A DNA stretch of 64,000 bases from Thermomonas sp. XSG. Its GTDB lineage: Bacteria; Pseudomonadota; Gammaproteobacteria; Xanthomonadales; Xanthomonadaceae. The position numbers and the translations under genes were made by a program. The stretch's first letter is position 1; the number at the start of each line of letters is the position of its first letter. Under the pieces are notes generated by a model. That model did not search any database, had not been told where the DNA came from, and saw only the letters and a program-made list of their open reading frames with translations. This document shows, piece by piece, positions 30,319 through 39,134 of this stretch. Location of the stretch: positions 2,372,001 to 2,436,000 of the forward strand of contig NZ_CP061497.1 in assembly GCF_014678725.1 (NCBI RefSeq). The letters are read 5' to 3'.

Positions 30319-31620
30319 TCAGCCTGCTTCCAGCCCGCGTACCTGGTTGCGGCCGCCGGCCTTGGCCAGGTATAGCTGGCGGTCGGCCTCGCCCAGAAGC
30401 CTGTGCAGGTTCGGGAACTGCGGCGAGCGTCGGCTGGCGCCGATGCTGATGGTCATCCGCAGAGGCCGGCCGTCGATGTCGATCTCCATCGCTTCCACCG
30501 CCTGGCGCAGGCCCTCCAGATGGCGCAGGCTGGCCTGCGCGTCGAGGCCGTCGATCAGCATGCAGAACTCCTCGCCGCCGAAGCGCCCGCAGTAGTCCTC
30601 CGGGCGGTTGTGGGCGTGCAGGGTATCGGCCATCGCCCGCAACGCGCGGTCGCCGGCCTCGTGGCCGTAGCTGTCGTTGATGTGCTTGAAGTGGTCGATA
30701 TCGATCATCGCCACGGTCACGTCGCCGCCGCTGCGGGCGATGTGTTTCTCGCTCTGCTCGAGGAAGCTGCGGCGGTTGGGCAGCCCGGTCAGGAAGTCGC
30801 GGGTGGCCAGGTCCTGCAGGGTGCCGATCAGCTCAAGCTGGTCGATGTTCTGCGAGACGCGGCAGAAGAACTCCTCGCGCGAGAAAGGCTTGCGCAGGAA
30901 GTCGTTGGCGCCGTTCTTGAGGAAGCGCGGGATCAGCGAGGCATCGGTGCTGCCGGACACGCCGATCACCGCCATGCGGTCGCGCGCGCGCAGCTGGCGC
31001 AGGCGTCGGGTCAGCTCGATCCCGTCCATGCCCGGCATTTCCTGGTCGACGATGGCCAGGCGGATGTCGGGATCGGCTTCGATCATGCGCAGCGCCGACT
31101 GGCCGTCTGCGACATGGGAAACGCGGTAGCCCTGCAGCGACAGCAGCGATGCGATGTAGGAGCGGGCCGACAGCGAATCGTCCACCACCAGCGCGCTGAT
31201 CCGGCGGTTGCGCTCCAACCGCTGCACCAGCCAGACCAAATAGTCGATGCTGTCCGGCGTGCTTTTCAGCACGTAGTCGATGATGTGCTGCTGCAGCGCG
31301 CGCTCGCGCAGCGCCTCGTCGTACACGCCGCTGACCACGATGGTGGGCATGCGCCGCTCGACGAAGAAATCGATGACCTGGTCGCGGTCGCCATCGGCCA
31401 GCACCAGCCCGGTCAGGGCGAGGAACCAGTCGGATTCCCGGTCCAGCAGTTCGCGTGCTTCCGCCAGGGTGGAGGCGACGCTGATCGGCAGCTGCACGCG
31501 CTGCTCGATCGCCTCGCGCAGCATCGACGTATAGGCACGGGAATTTTCCAGCAGGAGGATGCGCTGGGGCAGGGCGGCGATGGGTTGGCGGGCGTGGGCC
31601 AAGGCGAATCCGGCCGGCAT
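30319..31620 (-). CDS. PleD-like response regulator with two receiver domains and a GGDEF output
   Basis: 433 aa from ATG 31618-31620 (AGGAAA ribosome site); a start 16 codons upstream is possible. Residues 20-140 form a degenerate receiver ('RILLLENSRAYTSML', no Asp at the expected phosphorylation site). Residues 145-265 form a normal receiver ('ALVVDDSLSARSYIASLL', 'LAIVDQEMPGMDG' with the phospho-Asp, 'DFLRKPF'). The GGDEF domain reads 'DLATRDFLTGLPNRRSFL', 'MIDIDHFKHIND' and active-site GGEEF. An inhibitory RxxD site (RPED) sits five residues before GGEEF. It should make c-di-GMP on phosphorylation and be product-inhibited. No cognate kinase is nearby. Confidence 0.92.
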   Translation of the reverse strand: MPAGFALAHARQPIAALPQRILLLENSRAYTSMLREAIEQRVQLPISVASTLAEARELLDRESDWFLALTGLVLADGDRDQVIDFFVERRMPTIVVSGVYDEALRERALQQHIIDYVLKSTPDSIDYLVWLVQRLERNRRISALVVDDSLSARSYIASLLSLQGYRVSHVADGQSALRMIEADPDIRLAIVDQEMPGMDGIELTRRLRQLRARDRMAVIGVSGSTDASLIPRFLKNGANDFLRKPFSREEFFCRVSQNIDQLELIGTLQDLATRDFLTGLPNRRSFLEQSEKHIARSGGDVTVAMIDIDHFKHINDSYGHEAGDRALRAMADTLHAHNRPEDYCGRFGGEEFCMLIDGLDAQASLRHLEGLRQAVEAMEIDIDGRPLRMTISIGASRRSPQFPNLHRLLGEADRQLYLAKAGGRNQVRGLEAG

Positions 31621-31718
31621 CGGTGGTTTCCTGGGGCTTGCTGGCGCGGGGAGATGGCCTTGCGGCATTCCGATTATGCAGCAGCCGCGAGGCGGAATCA
31701 GCGCGGTCCTTGACCGGG

Positions 31719-32441
31719 TCAGGCCGGCAGGCTGCGGCAACCGAGCGCGGCGAGGATGCCGTGCATGGCCGGCAGCTGCATCAGCCAGGGCGCCGCGATG
31801 GTGAGCAGGCCGGCGCCGATCACCAGCACCCCGGCTGCATTGCGCAGCGCGCCGCGCTGCAGGCGTTGGCCGATGCGTGCGCCGGCCCAGGTCAGCGACA
31901 CCATCACCGGCAGCGTGCCCAGCCCGAACGCGGCCATGGTCAGCGCGCCGTGCAGCGGGCTGGCACTCAGCCACGCGGCGGCCAGCAGGGTAGTGGACAG
32001 GCCACAGGGCATCCAGCCCCAGAGCATCCCGAGCAGGAACCGCTTGCCCGCGGTGTCGGCCGGCAGCAGTCGGCGCTGCAAGGGGGCAAGCGCGCGCCAC
32101 AGGCGATTGCCGGGGCCGCCGGAGAAGCGCGGCAGCCGCCCCTTGGCATCCAGCATGCGCAGCCCGGCGATGACCAGCACGATCCCGACCAGCGCGCGCA
32201 TCGCGATGCCCAGCTGCGGGATGCGGGCCACGCCCAGCAGTCCGCCACCGAGGCCACCGACCAGGGCGCCAGCCAGCACATAGCCGCTGACCCGACCGAG
32301 GTTCGGCTGCAAGGCCGCGAACCAGCCGCGCGAATGCACCGAGAACCCGGTGGCGATGCCGCCGCACATCGCCACGCAGTGCGCGCCGCCCAGCAGGCCG
32401 GTCAGCAGCGCCGCACCCAGCACCAGCAGGTCAACCGGCAT
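31719..32441 (-). CDS. TauE/SafE-type membrane protein of the cbb3 locus
   Basis: 240 aa from ATG 32439-32441 with an AGGAG ribosome site; overlaps the 3' end of ccoS by 11 nt. About six transmembrane segments; starts 'LLVLGAALLTGLLGGAHCVAMCGGIATGF', and its 'GGAHCxxMCGG' motif and later 'LGMLWGWMPCGL' are typical of the small TauE/SafE-like proteins next to ccoS. The paired Cys in HCVAMC and MPCGL suggest copper or cytochrome maturation work rather than sulfite export. Last gene of the cco cluster. Confidence 0.85.
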   Translation of the reverse strand: MPVDLLVLGAALLTGLLGGAHCVAMCGGIATGFSVHSRGWFAALQPNLGRVSGYVLAGALVGGLGGGLLGVARIPQLGIAMRALVGIVLVIAGLRMLDAKGRLPRFSGGPGNRLWRALAPLQRRLLPADTAGKRFLLGMLWGWMPCGLSTTLLAAAWLSASPLHGALTMAAFGLGTLPVMVSLTWAGARIGQRLQRGALRNAAGVLVIGAGLLTIAAPWLMQLPAMHGILAALGCRSLPA

Positions 32442-32631
32442 CACGCTCCTCCGTCGTCCCGGCAGGCGTCGCGTCCATGCGCTCCGCCGGCGGCATTTCG
32501 TCGCGCAGGATGTCCAGGGCCGGCGTGTCCAGGTCCTCGAACTGGCCTCGCCGCACCGCCCATGCGAACAGCAGCGCAGCGACTGCGGCCATCACCAGGC
32601 TGATGGGGATCAGGAACAGCAGGATGTTCAT
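32431..32631 (-). CDS. ccoS: cbb3 oxidase assembly protein CcoS
   Basis: 66 aa, 'MNILLFLIPISLVMAAVAALLFAWAVRRGQFEDLDTPA' (partly quoted): one transmembrane segment followed by the invariant 'W.v+rGQfeDld.P', the mark of CcoS. It is needed for cofactor insertion into the cbb3 oxidase. The ATG overlaps the ccoI stop (TCAT on the plus strand). Confidence 0.93.
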   Translation of the reverse strand: MNILLFLIPISLVMAAVAALLFAWAVRRGQFEDLDTPALDILRDEMPPAERMDATPAGTTEERDAG

Positions 32632-34991
32632 CGCGGGGCAACCTTGGCAAGGCGCAGGGCGTTGGCGGTGACCGCCAGCGAGGACAGCGCCATGCCCAGC
32701 GCCGCCAGCCACGGCGTCACCATGCCGGCGGCGGCCAGCGGTAGCGCCAGCAGGTTGTAGCCGATCGCCCAGGCCAGGTTCTGGCGGACGATGCGGCGGG
32801 TGCGCCGCGCGATCCTGATGGCCGCCGGTACGTTGGCCAGCGACATGCCGGAAAGCACCAAGTCGGCAGAGCGCTGCGCCAGCGCGGCGCCATCGCCGAT
32901 CGCCAGCGATACATCGGCGCCGGCCAGCACCGGCGCGTCGTTGAGGCCGTCGCCCACCATCGCCACCACGCGGCCCTCGTCCTGCATCGCGCGGACCAGT
33001 GCCAGCTTGTCTTCCGGCGACTGGCGGGCGTGCGGATCGGCAATCCCCATTGCGCTGGCGAAGCGCGCCACCGGCGCGGCGGCGTCGCCGCTGGCCAGGT
33101 GCAACGCCAGCCCCTGTTCGCGCAGCTGCTGCAATGCCTGCGCGGCGTCCGCGCGTTCGCGTTCGGCGAAGATGAAGCGCGCGCGCGCGCCCGCGTCATT
33201 GCCCAGCCAGACTGCGCCGTCGTCGTCGCCACCGGTCGCGAACGGCGCGGTGCCGATGCGCCAGCGCACGCCCTCGACCGTGCCTTCGACGCCGCGGCCG
33301 GCGACCGCGCGCACGCCGCTGGCCACCGGTGCGTCTGGCACCAGCGCGAACGCGGCGGCCAGCGGATGGTTGCTGTCGCGCTCCAGTGCGGCGGCGATGC
33401 GCAGCGCCGCATCGGCATCGACGGCGATGCAGGCATCCACGCCCTGCAGGTGCGGCTTGCCGTCGCCCAGGGTGCCGGTCTTGTCGAACACCACGTCGGT
33501 GGCCTGCGCCAGCCGCTGCAGCGCGTCCGGCCGCACCGACAGCACGCCGATCCTGGCCAGTGCGCCGTGGGCCGCGGCCAGCGCCGCGGGCACCGCCAGC
33601 GACAATGCGCACGGGCAGCTGATCACCAGCAGCGCCAGCACCACCTCGAACGCGCGCGCCGGCTCATGCACGCGCCACCAGGCGTACACCACCGCCGCCG
33701 CCAGCAGCAGGCCGGCCACGAACCAGCCGGCGATGCGCTCGGTGCCCAGGGCCAGCGCCGGGCGGTGCGCCTGCGCGCTTTCCACCAGTCGCGCCAGCTC
33801 GGCAAGACGGGTGCCGGTGCCGACGCCGGTCACGCGGATCTTCGCCGCATGTTCGCGGCATGCGGTGCCGGCAAATACCGGGTCACCGGCATGGCGGGTG
33901 ACCGCTGCCGACTCGCCGGTCAGCAGCGATTCCTCGAAATGCGCTTCGCCTTCGAGCAGCACGCCGTCGGCCGGCACCGGCTCGCCCACCGCGATCCGCA
34001 CCACGTCGCCCACCACCAGCGCGTCGACGGGTACCGACTCGCGGCTGCCGTCGGCCAGTTCGCGGGTGGCGAAGGCCGGCCGCGCCCGCGCCAGCGCATC
34101 CACCTGCGCGCTGGCGATGGCGCGCGCGCGCTGTTCCAGCTGGCGTGCCACCAGCAGCAGGAAGACGAACATCACCGCCGCGTCGTACCAGACGTGGACG
34201 CCGCCGCGCACGGTTTCGATGGTACTCACCGCCCAGGCCAGCAGGGTGGAGCCGGCGATCAGCACGTCCATGCCCAGCCGGCGCCCGCGCAGTTCGTTCC
34301 ATGCGCCGACGATGAACGGCCAGCCGGCCCAGAACACCACCGGGGTGGACACCATGAAGGTGACCCAGCGGAAGAAGTCGCGGGTGGGCAGCGGCATCTC
34401 GCCGCGGGTATCGAGATACAGCGCTTCGGCGAACATCATCGCCTGCATCGCGCCGATGCCGGCCAGGCCGATGCGCAGCACGTCGCGGTTGCGTTCGCGC
34501 CGCCGCGCCGCCTCGCGTGCCTCGCCGGTGGCGAGGTAGGGCCGGTAGCCGAGCGAGGCCAGCCGCGCCAGTGGTTGCGACAGCGCGGTGCGCGCGGGAT
34601 CCCAGGCGATGCGGATGCGGCCGGTGATGGCGTTGGCGGTGGACTCCAGCACGCCGGGTTCACGCGCGAGCGCGCGGTCGATCAGCCAGGCGCAGGCGGC
34701 GCAGCGCATGCCGTCGGTGAGCACGGTGATCTCGCGGCCCCCCTCCACCTCGCGGGCGTGGCTGGACAGCAGCTCCTCGCGGTCCCAGACGGCCAGAGCC
34801 GGCGCGTCGGCATCGACCCGTCCGCCCGGCGCGCTGCGCAGGCGGTAGTAGTCGTCCAGATGCGCGTCCAGGATCCAGCGCGCGGCGGCAGCGCAACCTT
34901 CGCAGCAGAAATCGCGGGTGGTGCCCTCGACGTCGGCGCGCACCGGTGACTGCGGCAGCGGTTCGCCGCAGTGGTGGCAGACCCCGGCCAT
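32628..34991 (-). CDS. ccoI: Copper-exporting P-type ATPase of the cbb3 locus
   Basis: 787 aa from ATG 34989-34991. N-terminal zinc-ribbon-like 'CHHCGEPLP' and 'FCCEGCAAAA', then a heavy-metal-associated domain with 'GMRCAACAW'. P1B ATPase core: 'LLTGESAAV', the ion-path 'ISCPCALSLAVP', phosphorylation site 'DKTGTLGDG', and 'MVGDGLNDAPVLAGADV'. Eight membrane segments are expected. It delivers copper to the periplasmic side for the CuB centre of CcoN. Lies between ccoH (13 nt) and ccoS (overlap). Confidence 0.94.
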   Translation of the reverse strand: MAGVCHHCGEPLPQSPVRADVEGTTRDFCCEGCAAAARWILDAHLDDYYRLRSAPGGRVDADAPALAVWDREELLSSHAREVEGGREITVLTDGMRCAACAWLIDRALAREPGVLESTANAITGRIRIAWDPARTALSQPLARLASLGYRPYLATGEAREAARRRERNRDVLRIGLAGIGAMQAMMFAEALYLDTRGEMPLPTRDFFRWVTFMVSTPVVFWAGWPFIVGAWNELRGRRLGMDVLIAGSTLLAWAVSTIETVRGGVHVWYDAAVMFVFLLLVARQLEQRARAIASAQVDALARARPAFATRELADGSRESVPVDALVVGDVVRIAVGEPVPADGVLLEGEAHFEESLLTGESAAVTRHAGDPVFAGTACREHAAKIRVTGVGTGTRLAELARLVESAQAHRPALALGTERIAGWFVAGLLLAAAVVYAWWRVHEPARAFEVVLALLVISCPCALSLAVPAALAAAHGALARIGVLSVRPDALQRLAQATDVVFDKTGTLGDGKPHLQGVDACIAVDADAALRIAAALERDSNHPLAAAFALVPDAPVASGVRAVAGRGVEGTVEGVRWRIGTAPFATGGDDDGAVWLGNDAGARARFIFAERERADAAQALQQLREQGLALHLASGDAAAPVARFASAMGIADPHARQSPEDKLALVRAMQDEGRVVAMVGDGLNDAPVLAGADVSLAIGDGAALAQRSADLVLSGMSLANVPAAIRIARRTRRIVRQNLAWAIGYNLLALPLAAAGMVTPWLAALGMALSSLAVTANALRLAKVAPR

Positions 34992-35004
34992 GGCGTTCAC
35001 CGCG

Positions 35005-35517
35005 CTACGGCTGCCCGTCGTCCAGTGACGGGCGCAGTTGCGCCGCGAGCTGGCCCTTCGGCATCCGCCCGCGAAGTCGCCATGCCCCGTCGGTGGCTGG
35101 TTCCAGCTGGACCAGCCAGTCATGGTCGACGGCCGGCTTGGCGTCCGCCCGCCAGCCGGTCTCGGTGGCGGCCAGTGTCAGCGCCACGTCCTGCTCGGCG
35201 CGGGTAGGGTGATGCAGGTGCAGCTTCAATGCAGCGGCGCGGTCGAAGTCGCCGTTCACCGGCAGCACTTCGATGTAGCCGTGTTCGGCATCGATGCGCA
35301 CGATCGCGCCCAGCTTGCGCTGCGCCGCCACGGCATCGGGGCCGAGGTCGGCCTGCTGGCTCTGCCCGGTGCGCTGCACTTCGTCGGGCACGACGTCGAT
35401 GCTGTCGCCGTTGCCCGCGACCTTGAGCAGCCAGACGCTGCCGGCGACGGCGGTGCCGACCAGCACCACCATCAGCCAGACGATGGGCTGCCGCCACGGC
35501 GACGATTCGCGTTCCAT
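35005..35517 (-). CDS. ccoH: FixH family protein (CcoH)
   Basis: 170 aa with a CAGGAGAA ribosome site before ATG 35515-35517. One N-terminal membrane anchor ('PIVWLMVVLVGTAVAGSVWLL'), then a periplasmic domain of FixH type with 'LGAIVRIDAEHGYIEV' and the ending 'GAWRLRGRMPKGQLAAQLRP'. CcoH stabilises and stays with the cbb3 complex in other bacteria. In the ccoNOQP-G-H-I-S order. Confidence 0.88.
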   Translation of the reverse strand: MERESSPWRQPIVWLMVVLVGTAVAGSVWLLKVAGNGDSIDVVPDEVQRTGQSQQADLGPDAVAAQRKLGAIVRIDAEHGYIEVLPVNGDFDRAAALKLHLHHPTRAEQDVALTLAATETGWRADAKPAVDHDWLVQLEPATDGAWRLRGRMPKGQLAAQLRPSLDDGQP

Positions 35518-35580
35518 CCGGGTTCTCCTGGAAGCCAGTGCGCAAACCGCCGCTGGGCGGCGGCTCGCGATGAGTGAGGG

Positions 35581-37131
35581 TTACATGGGGCCGAAGAACG
35601 TACTGTCAATGCGCGCCTTGGCGCTGCCGTCGTCGGCTTCGATCACGAAGGTCAGTGCATGGCGGCCGCGCACGTCGACGGGGGCGCCAACCTCGATCTC
35701 CTGCGACACCACCGCGCCGGCGGGTACGCGCACATCCAGTGGCTCGCCCTTCAGGGTCAGGCCGGACTTGCCGGAGGATTCGATCCGGACCCGGTAGCTG
35801 CGGTCGGCATCGGTCTTGTTGACCAGCTTCAGCGTGTAACCGTTCTCGATGTCGGCGGCGGTCTCGCGGAAGAGCGCGTTGCGGTCGCGCAGTACTTCCG
35901 CGATCAGCGGGTCGCGGTGGCTGACGCCGAAGCCCCAGCCGACCATCAGCGCCAGCAGGATCGCGCCGTACACGAGGATGCGCGGGCGCAGCACGCGGGT
36001 GTTCTTGCCGTCGATGGAGTTCTGGGTGGAGTAGCGGATCAGGCCCTTGGGGTAGCCGACCTTCTCCATCACCTCATCGCAGGCGTCGATGCAGGCGCCG
36101 CAGGCGATGCATTCGTATTGCAGGCCGTTGCGGATGTCGATGCCGACGGGGCAGACCTGCACGCAGATGGTGCAGTCGATGCAATCGCCCAGCGCATCGG
36201 GCGCGAACTTGGGCAGCGGCTCGACCTCGCCGAGGTCGCCGTCCCAGGTGATCGTGCTGGACGCATGCGCGGCCTGGGTCGCCGCGGAGGGATGCTTGCT
36301 GGCGCGGAACACGTAGTCATACGCGGTGCGCGCATCGAGCAGGCCGCGCGCGCGCTCCAGGACGCTCGCAAGGCCCTTCTTGCGCGGTCCGCGCGGCTCG
36401 CCGCGCATCGGGTCGTAGGCGATGATCAGGGTGTTGCGGTCGAACATCGCGCTCTGGAAGCGCGCGTACGGGCACATGTACTTGCAGACCTGCTCGCGCA
36501 GGAAGCCGGCATTGCCCCAAGTGGCCAGCGCGTAGAAGAACACCCAGAAGGTCTCCCAGCCGCCCCACTCGTAGGGCCAGGCGCGCAGGGCGAGGTCGCG
36601 GATGGGGGTGAAGAAGCCGACGAAGGTGAACCCGGTCCACAGCGCGAACAGGAGCCACACCAGGTGCTTGCCGCCCTTGCGCAGGATCTTGTCGCGGTTC
36701 CAGGGCCCGGCATCCAGCTTGATGCGCTTGTGGCGGTCGCCTTCGATGGCGCTTTCCATCCACAGGAACACTTCGGTCCACACCGTCTGCGGACAGGCGT
36801 AGCCACACCACAGGCGACCGGCCAGCGCGGTGAAGAAGAACAGGGCAAGCGCGGCGATCATCAGCAGCATCGCCAGGAACACGAAGTCCTGCGGCCAGAA
36901 GGTCAGGCCGAAGACATGGAACTTGCGCGCCGGCAGGTCGAACAGGACGGCCTGCCGCCCGTCCCACGACAGCCACGGGAACAGGTAGAACATGCCCAGC
37001 AGCCAGAACACGGCAGCGACGCGCAGGCGGTTGAGCGGGCCCGACACGTCGCGGGGATAGATCTTGCGCTCGCTGACATAGGCGTTGCCGCCCGTATCGA
37101 GCACTTCCAGGGGGATTTGCTTGTTGCCCAT
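35581..37131 (-). CDS. ccoG: Cytochrome c oxidase accessory protein CcoG (4Fe-4S)
   Basis: 516 aa; about five membrane segments in the N-terminal half with 'CGYACPQTVW' and 'CKYMCPYARFQ'. Two 4Fe-4S motifs follow ('CIDCTICVQVCPVGID' and 'CIACGACIDACDEVM'). The C-terminal 150 residues are a periplasmic Ig-like fold ('NGYTLKLVNKTDADRSYRV'). CcoG reduces Cu(II) to Cu(I) for assembly of the cbb3 CuB site. ATG at 37129-37131; the small gene upstream ends 4 nt before. Confidence 0.95.
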   Translation of the reverse strand: MGNKQIPLEVLDTGGNAYVSERKIYPRDVSGPLNRLRVAAVFWLLGMFYLFPWLSWDGRQAVLFDLPARKFHVFGLTFWPQDFVFLAMLLMIAALALFFFTALAGRLWCGYACPQTVWTEVFLWMESAIEGDRHKRIKLDAGPWNRDKILRKGGKHLVWLLFALWTGFTFVGFFTPIRDLALRAWPYEWGGWETFWVFFYALATWGNAGFLREQVCKYMCPYARFQSAMFDRNTLIIAYDPMRGEPRGPRKKGLASVLERARGLLDARTAYDYVFRASKHPSAATQAAHASSTITWDGDLGEVEPLPKFAPDALGDCIDCTICVQVCPVGIDIRNGLQYECIACGACIDACDEVMEKVGYPKGLIRYSTQNSIDGKNTRVLRPRILVYGAILLALMVGWGFGVSHRDPLIAEVLRDRNALFRETAADIENGYTLKLVNKTDADRSYRVRIESSGKSGLTLKGEPLDVRVPAGAVVSQEIEVGAPVDVRGRHALTFVIEADDGSAKARIDSTFFGPM

Positions 37132-37135
37132 TTGC

Positions 37136-37432
37136 CTATTGCGGAGGCAGCGGCCGATTGAAGCGGCTGGCCGGCCTCAGCAGGATCCATGTGAACAGGC
37201 TGGACGATGCGGTCGCCAGCCAGAACGTGAAGAAACCGAGGGTGTAGCCCAGGCCTCGGGTGATGGAGAGCTGCGGGAAGGTCAGGTCGCGCAGTTCCAG
37301 TGGGTCGATGAAAGCGAAAAACACCATCGTGGCCACCCCGGCCGCGAAGAAGCTGGGCCACAGGATGGCCCCGATCCGCTGCGCCATTGGGCGCAGCGGA
37401 TGATCGAAACGCGGAGTGGTGTAGTCGGTCAT
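37136..37432 (-). CDS. Small membrane protein inside the cco operon (unknown)
   Basis: 98 aa, 'MTDYTTPRFDHPLRPMAQRIG' at the N-terminus, then two membrane spans ('ILWPSFFAAGVATMVFFAFI' and 'LGYTLGFFTFWLATASSSLF') and a short basic tail ending 'PLPPQ'. The start overlaps the ccoP stop (ATGA) and the stop lies 4 nt before ccoG, so it is firmly in the operon. I do not recognise a named family; it may be an assembly or stability factor for the oxidase specific to this bacterial family. Confidence 0.8.
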   Translation of the reverse strand: MTDYTTPRFDHPLRPMAQRIGAILWPSFFAAGVATMVFFAFIDPLELRDLTFPQLSITRGLGYTLGFFTFWLATASSSLFTWILLRPASRFNRPLPPQ

Positions 37433-38364
37433 TGCTGGGCTGGATTGCCTGGCTTGGGCTGGTGGGACAGCGACCAGACGTAGGCTGCGACGAGGCGGGA
37501 ACGGGTGTCGCCGAGCATTTTACCCCACGCGGGCATCACGCCATGGCGGCCGTTGCCGATGGTTTCGCGCAGCGATTCACGACCGTCGCCGTACATCCAG
37601 TAGCCATCGGTCAGATCCGGCGCGCCGACCTTCTGGTCGCCCTTGCCGTCCTTGCCATGGCAGGCCACGCACACGCCTTCGTACAGGGCCTTGCCGCGCG
37701 CCGCCGCATAGTCGTTGCGGTTGCCGCCTGCCGGTTCGCCCAGCTGGTGCAGATAGGCGATCACGTAGTCCACTGCATCCGGGCCACCCATGCCTTCCAG
37801 GACCTTGCCCCACGGCGGCATCACGCCCTCGCGGCCCTGCAGCACGGAGTGCAGGATCTGGTCGGGCGAGCCGCCCCAATGCCAGATGTCGTCGGTCAGG
37901 TTCGGGTAGCCCGTTGCACCCTTCGCCGACGAGCCGTGGCAGGTGGCGCAGGTGTTGCCGAAGATCGACTTGCCCAGCTTCAACGCCTGCGGATCACGCG
38001 CCAGTGCGTCGATCGGCTGGCCCTTGTACGGGGCGAAGGTCTTCTCCAGCTGCGCACTGGCGACCGCGGCCTGGCGGTCATGCTCGATCTGCGAGCTCCA
38101 TTTGCCGTAGCCGGCAAAGTTGCCGAAGCCCGGGTACCAGACGAGGTAACCGATGCTGAAGATGATGGTCAGGTAGAACAGGTTGATCCACCACCTCGGC
38201 AGGGGCTTGTTGTATTCGGTGAGGTCGCCGTCCCAGACATGGCTGGTTTCATCCGGCTTGGGGTCACCGGGGCGGCGCCGCGCAGTCCACCAGAGCAGCC
38301 AGGCGCAGCCGCCGATGTTCAGCGTCACCAGGGCGATCACGTACCACGACCATCCCGCTGTCAT
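37429..38364 (-). CDS. ccoP: cbb3 oxidase subunit III, di-heme cytochrome c CcoP
   Basis: 311 aa. Two N-terminal membrane segments flank 'VWDGDLTEYNKPLPRWW', a CcoP hallmark. Two c-type heme sites follow: 'NTCATCHGSSAKG' and 'GVCVACHGKDGKG', each with a distal Met ('MPPWGKVLEG' and 'MPAWGKMLGD'). It carries electrons from a donor cytochrome to CcoO/CcoN. Start overlaps the ccoQ stop. Confidence 0.96.
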   Translation of the reverse strand: MTAGWSWYVIALVTLNIGGCAWLLWWTARRRPGDPKPDETSHVWDGDLTEYNKPLPRWWINLFYLTIIFSIGYLVWYPGFGNFAGYGKWSSQIEHDRQAAVASAQLEKTFAPYKGQPIDALARDPQALKLGKSIFGNTCATCHGSSAKGATGYPNLTDDIWHWGGSPDQILHSVLQGREGVMPPWGKVLEGMGGPDAVDYVIAYLHQLGEPAGGNRNDYAAARGKALYEGVCVACHGKDGKGDQKVGAPDLTDGYWMYGDGRESLRETIGNGRHGVMPAWGKMLGDTRSRLVAAYVWSLSHQPKPGNPAQQ

Positions 38365-38501
38365 CGTGCATTCTCCTCGTCGGATTCCAGCGGCAGGTGC
38401 GCCGCTTCATCGAAATCATGCTTGCGTCGGGGGCTCCAGGCCCAGGCCCAGCCGGCCAGGAACAGCAGCATCAACACGGTGGTGACGATTCCCGAAAGCA
38501 T
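38361..38501 (-). CDS. ccoQ: cbb3 oxidase subunit CcoQ
   Basis: 46 aa, too short for routine calling: '[20 protein letters not shown]' is a single membrane span, then 'WSPRRKHDFDEAAHLPLESD'. The 'W.p.+K..FdeAA+LPl.dd' tail is the CcoQ/FixQ signature. It overlaps the ccoO stop at 38501 and the ccoP start at 38364, so all four structural genes are translationally coupled. Confidence 0.92.
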   Translation of the reverse strand: MLSGIVTTVLMLLFLAGWAWAWSPRRKHDFDEAAHLPLESDEENAR

Positions 38502-39127
38502 CACTGCCCCCTCGGCGCATGCCTGCCCAGGCCCTGCAGATAGGCCACCATGGCGTCCATTTCAGTCTTGCCCTCGACAGCCGCCGGCGCGCCCGCGATG
38601 TCGGCATCGCTGTAGGGGTCGCCGAGGCGCTTGAGCGCACGCATGTGGTTCTGCACGGCGGCGCCGTCCACCTGGTTCTTCGCCAGCCAAGGGAAGCTGG
38701 GCATGTTGGACTCGGGCACCACGTCGCGCGGATTGTTCAGGTGGACGCGGTGCCAGTCGTCGGAGTAACGACCGCCGACGCGGGCCAGGTCCGGCCCAGT
38801 GCGCTTGCTGCCCCACTGGAACGGCCGGTCGTAGACCGATTCGCCCGCAAGCGAGTAGTGGCCGTAGCGCTCGGTTTCGAAGCGCAGCGTGCGCACCATC
38901 TGCGAATGGCAGTTGTAGCAGCCTTCTCGAACATAGACGTCGCGCCCGGCGAGTTCGAGCGCCGGGTAGGGCTTGACCCCTTCCAGCGGCTTCACGGCCT
39001 CGGCCTGGAACATCAGCGGAACGATTTCGGCAAGTCCGCCGAAGGAGACAGCCACTGCGATGAACACCGCCAGCAGGCCGACGTTCTTCTCCAGCTTCTC
39101 GTGAGGGTTTTGTGCGTGTTGGCTCAT
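38501..39127 (-). CDS. ccoO: cbb3 oxidase subunit II, mono-heme cytochrome c CcoO
   Basis: 208 aa; single N-terminal membrane anchor and heme site '[23 protein letters not shown]' (partly quoted; CYNCH), followed by '[25 protein letters not shown]' elements and '[16 protein letters not shown]' that carries the axial Met. Electron-transfer subunit between CcoP and the catalytic CcoN. Lies 7 nt after ccoN. Confidence 0.96.
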   Translation of the reverse strand: MSQHAQNPHEKLEKNVGLLAVFIAVAVSFGGLAEIVPLMFQAEAVKPLEGVKPYPALELAGRDVYVREGCYNCHSQMVRTLRFETERYGHYSLAGESVYDRPFQWGSKRTGPDLARVGGRYSDDWHRVHLNNPRDVVPESNMPSFPWLAKNQVDGAAVQNHMRALKRLGDPYSDADIAGAPAAVEGKTEMDAMVAYLQGLGRHAPRGQ

Positions 39128-39134
39128 GATGTCC

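Noticed and set aside
31719-32441. Sulfite exporter function for the TauE/SafE-like protein
   Set aside because: Location after ccoS and the Cys motifs fit a cbb3-linked maturation role better; the family name alone does not show sulfite transport.
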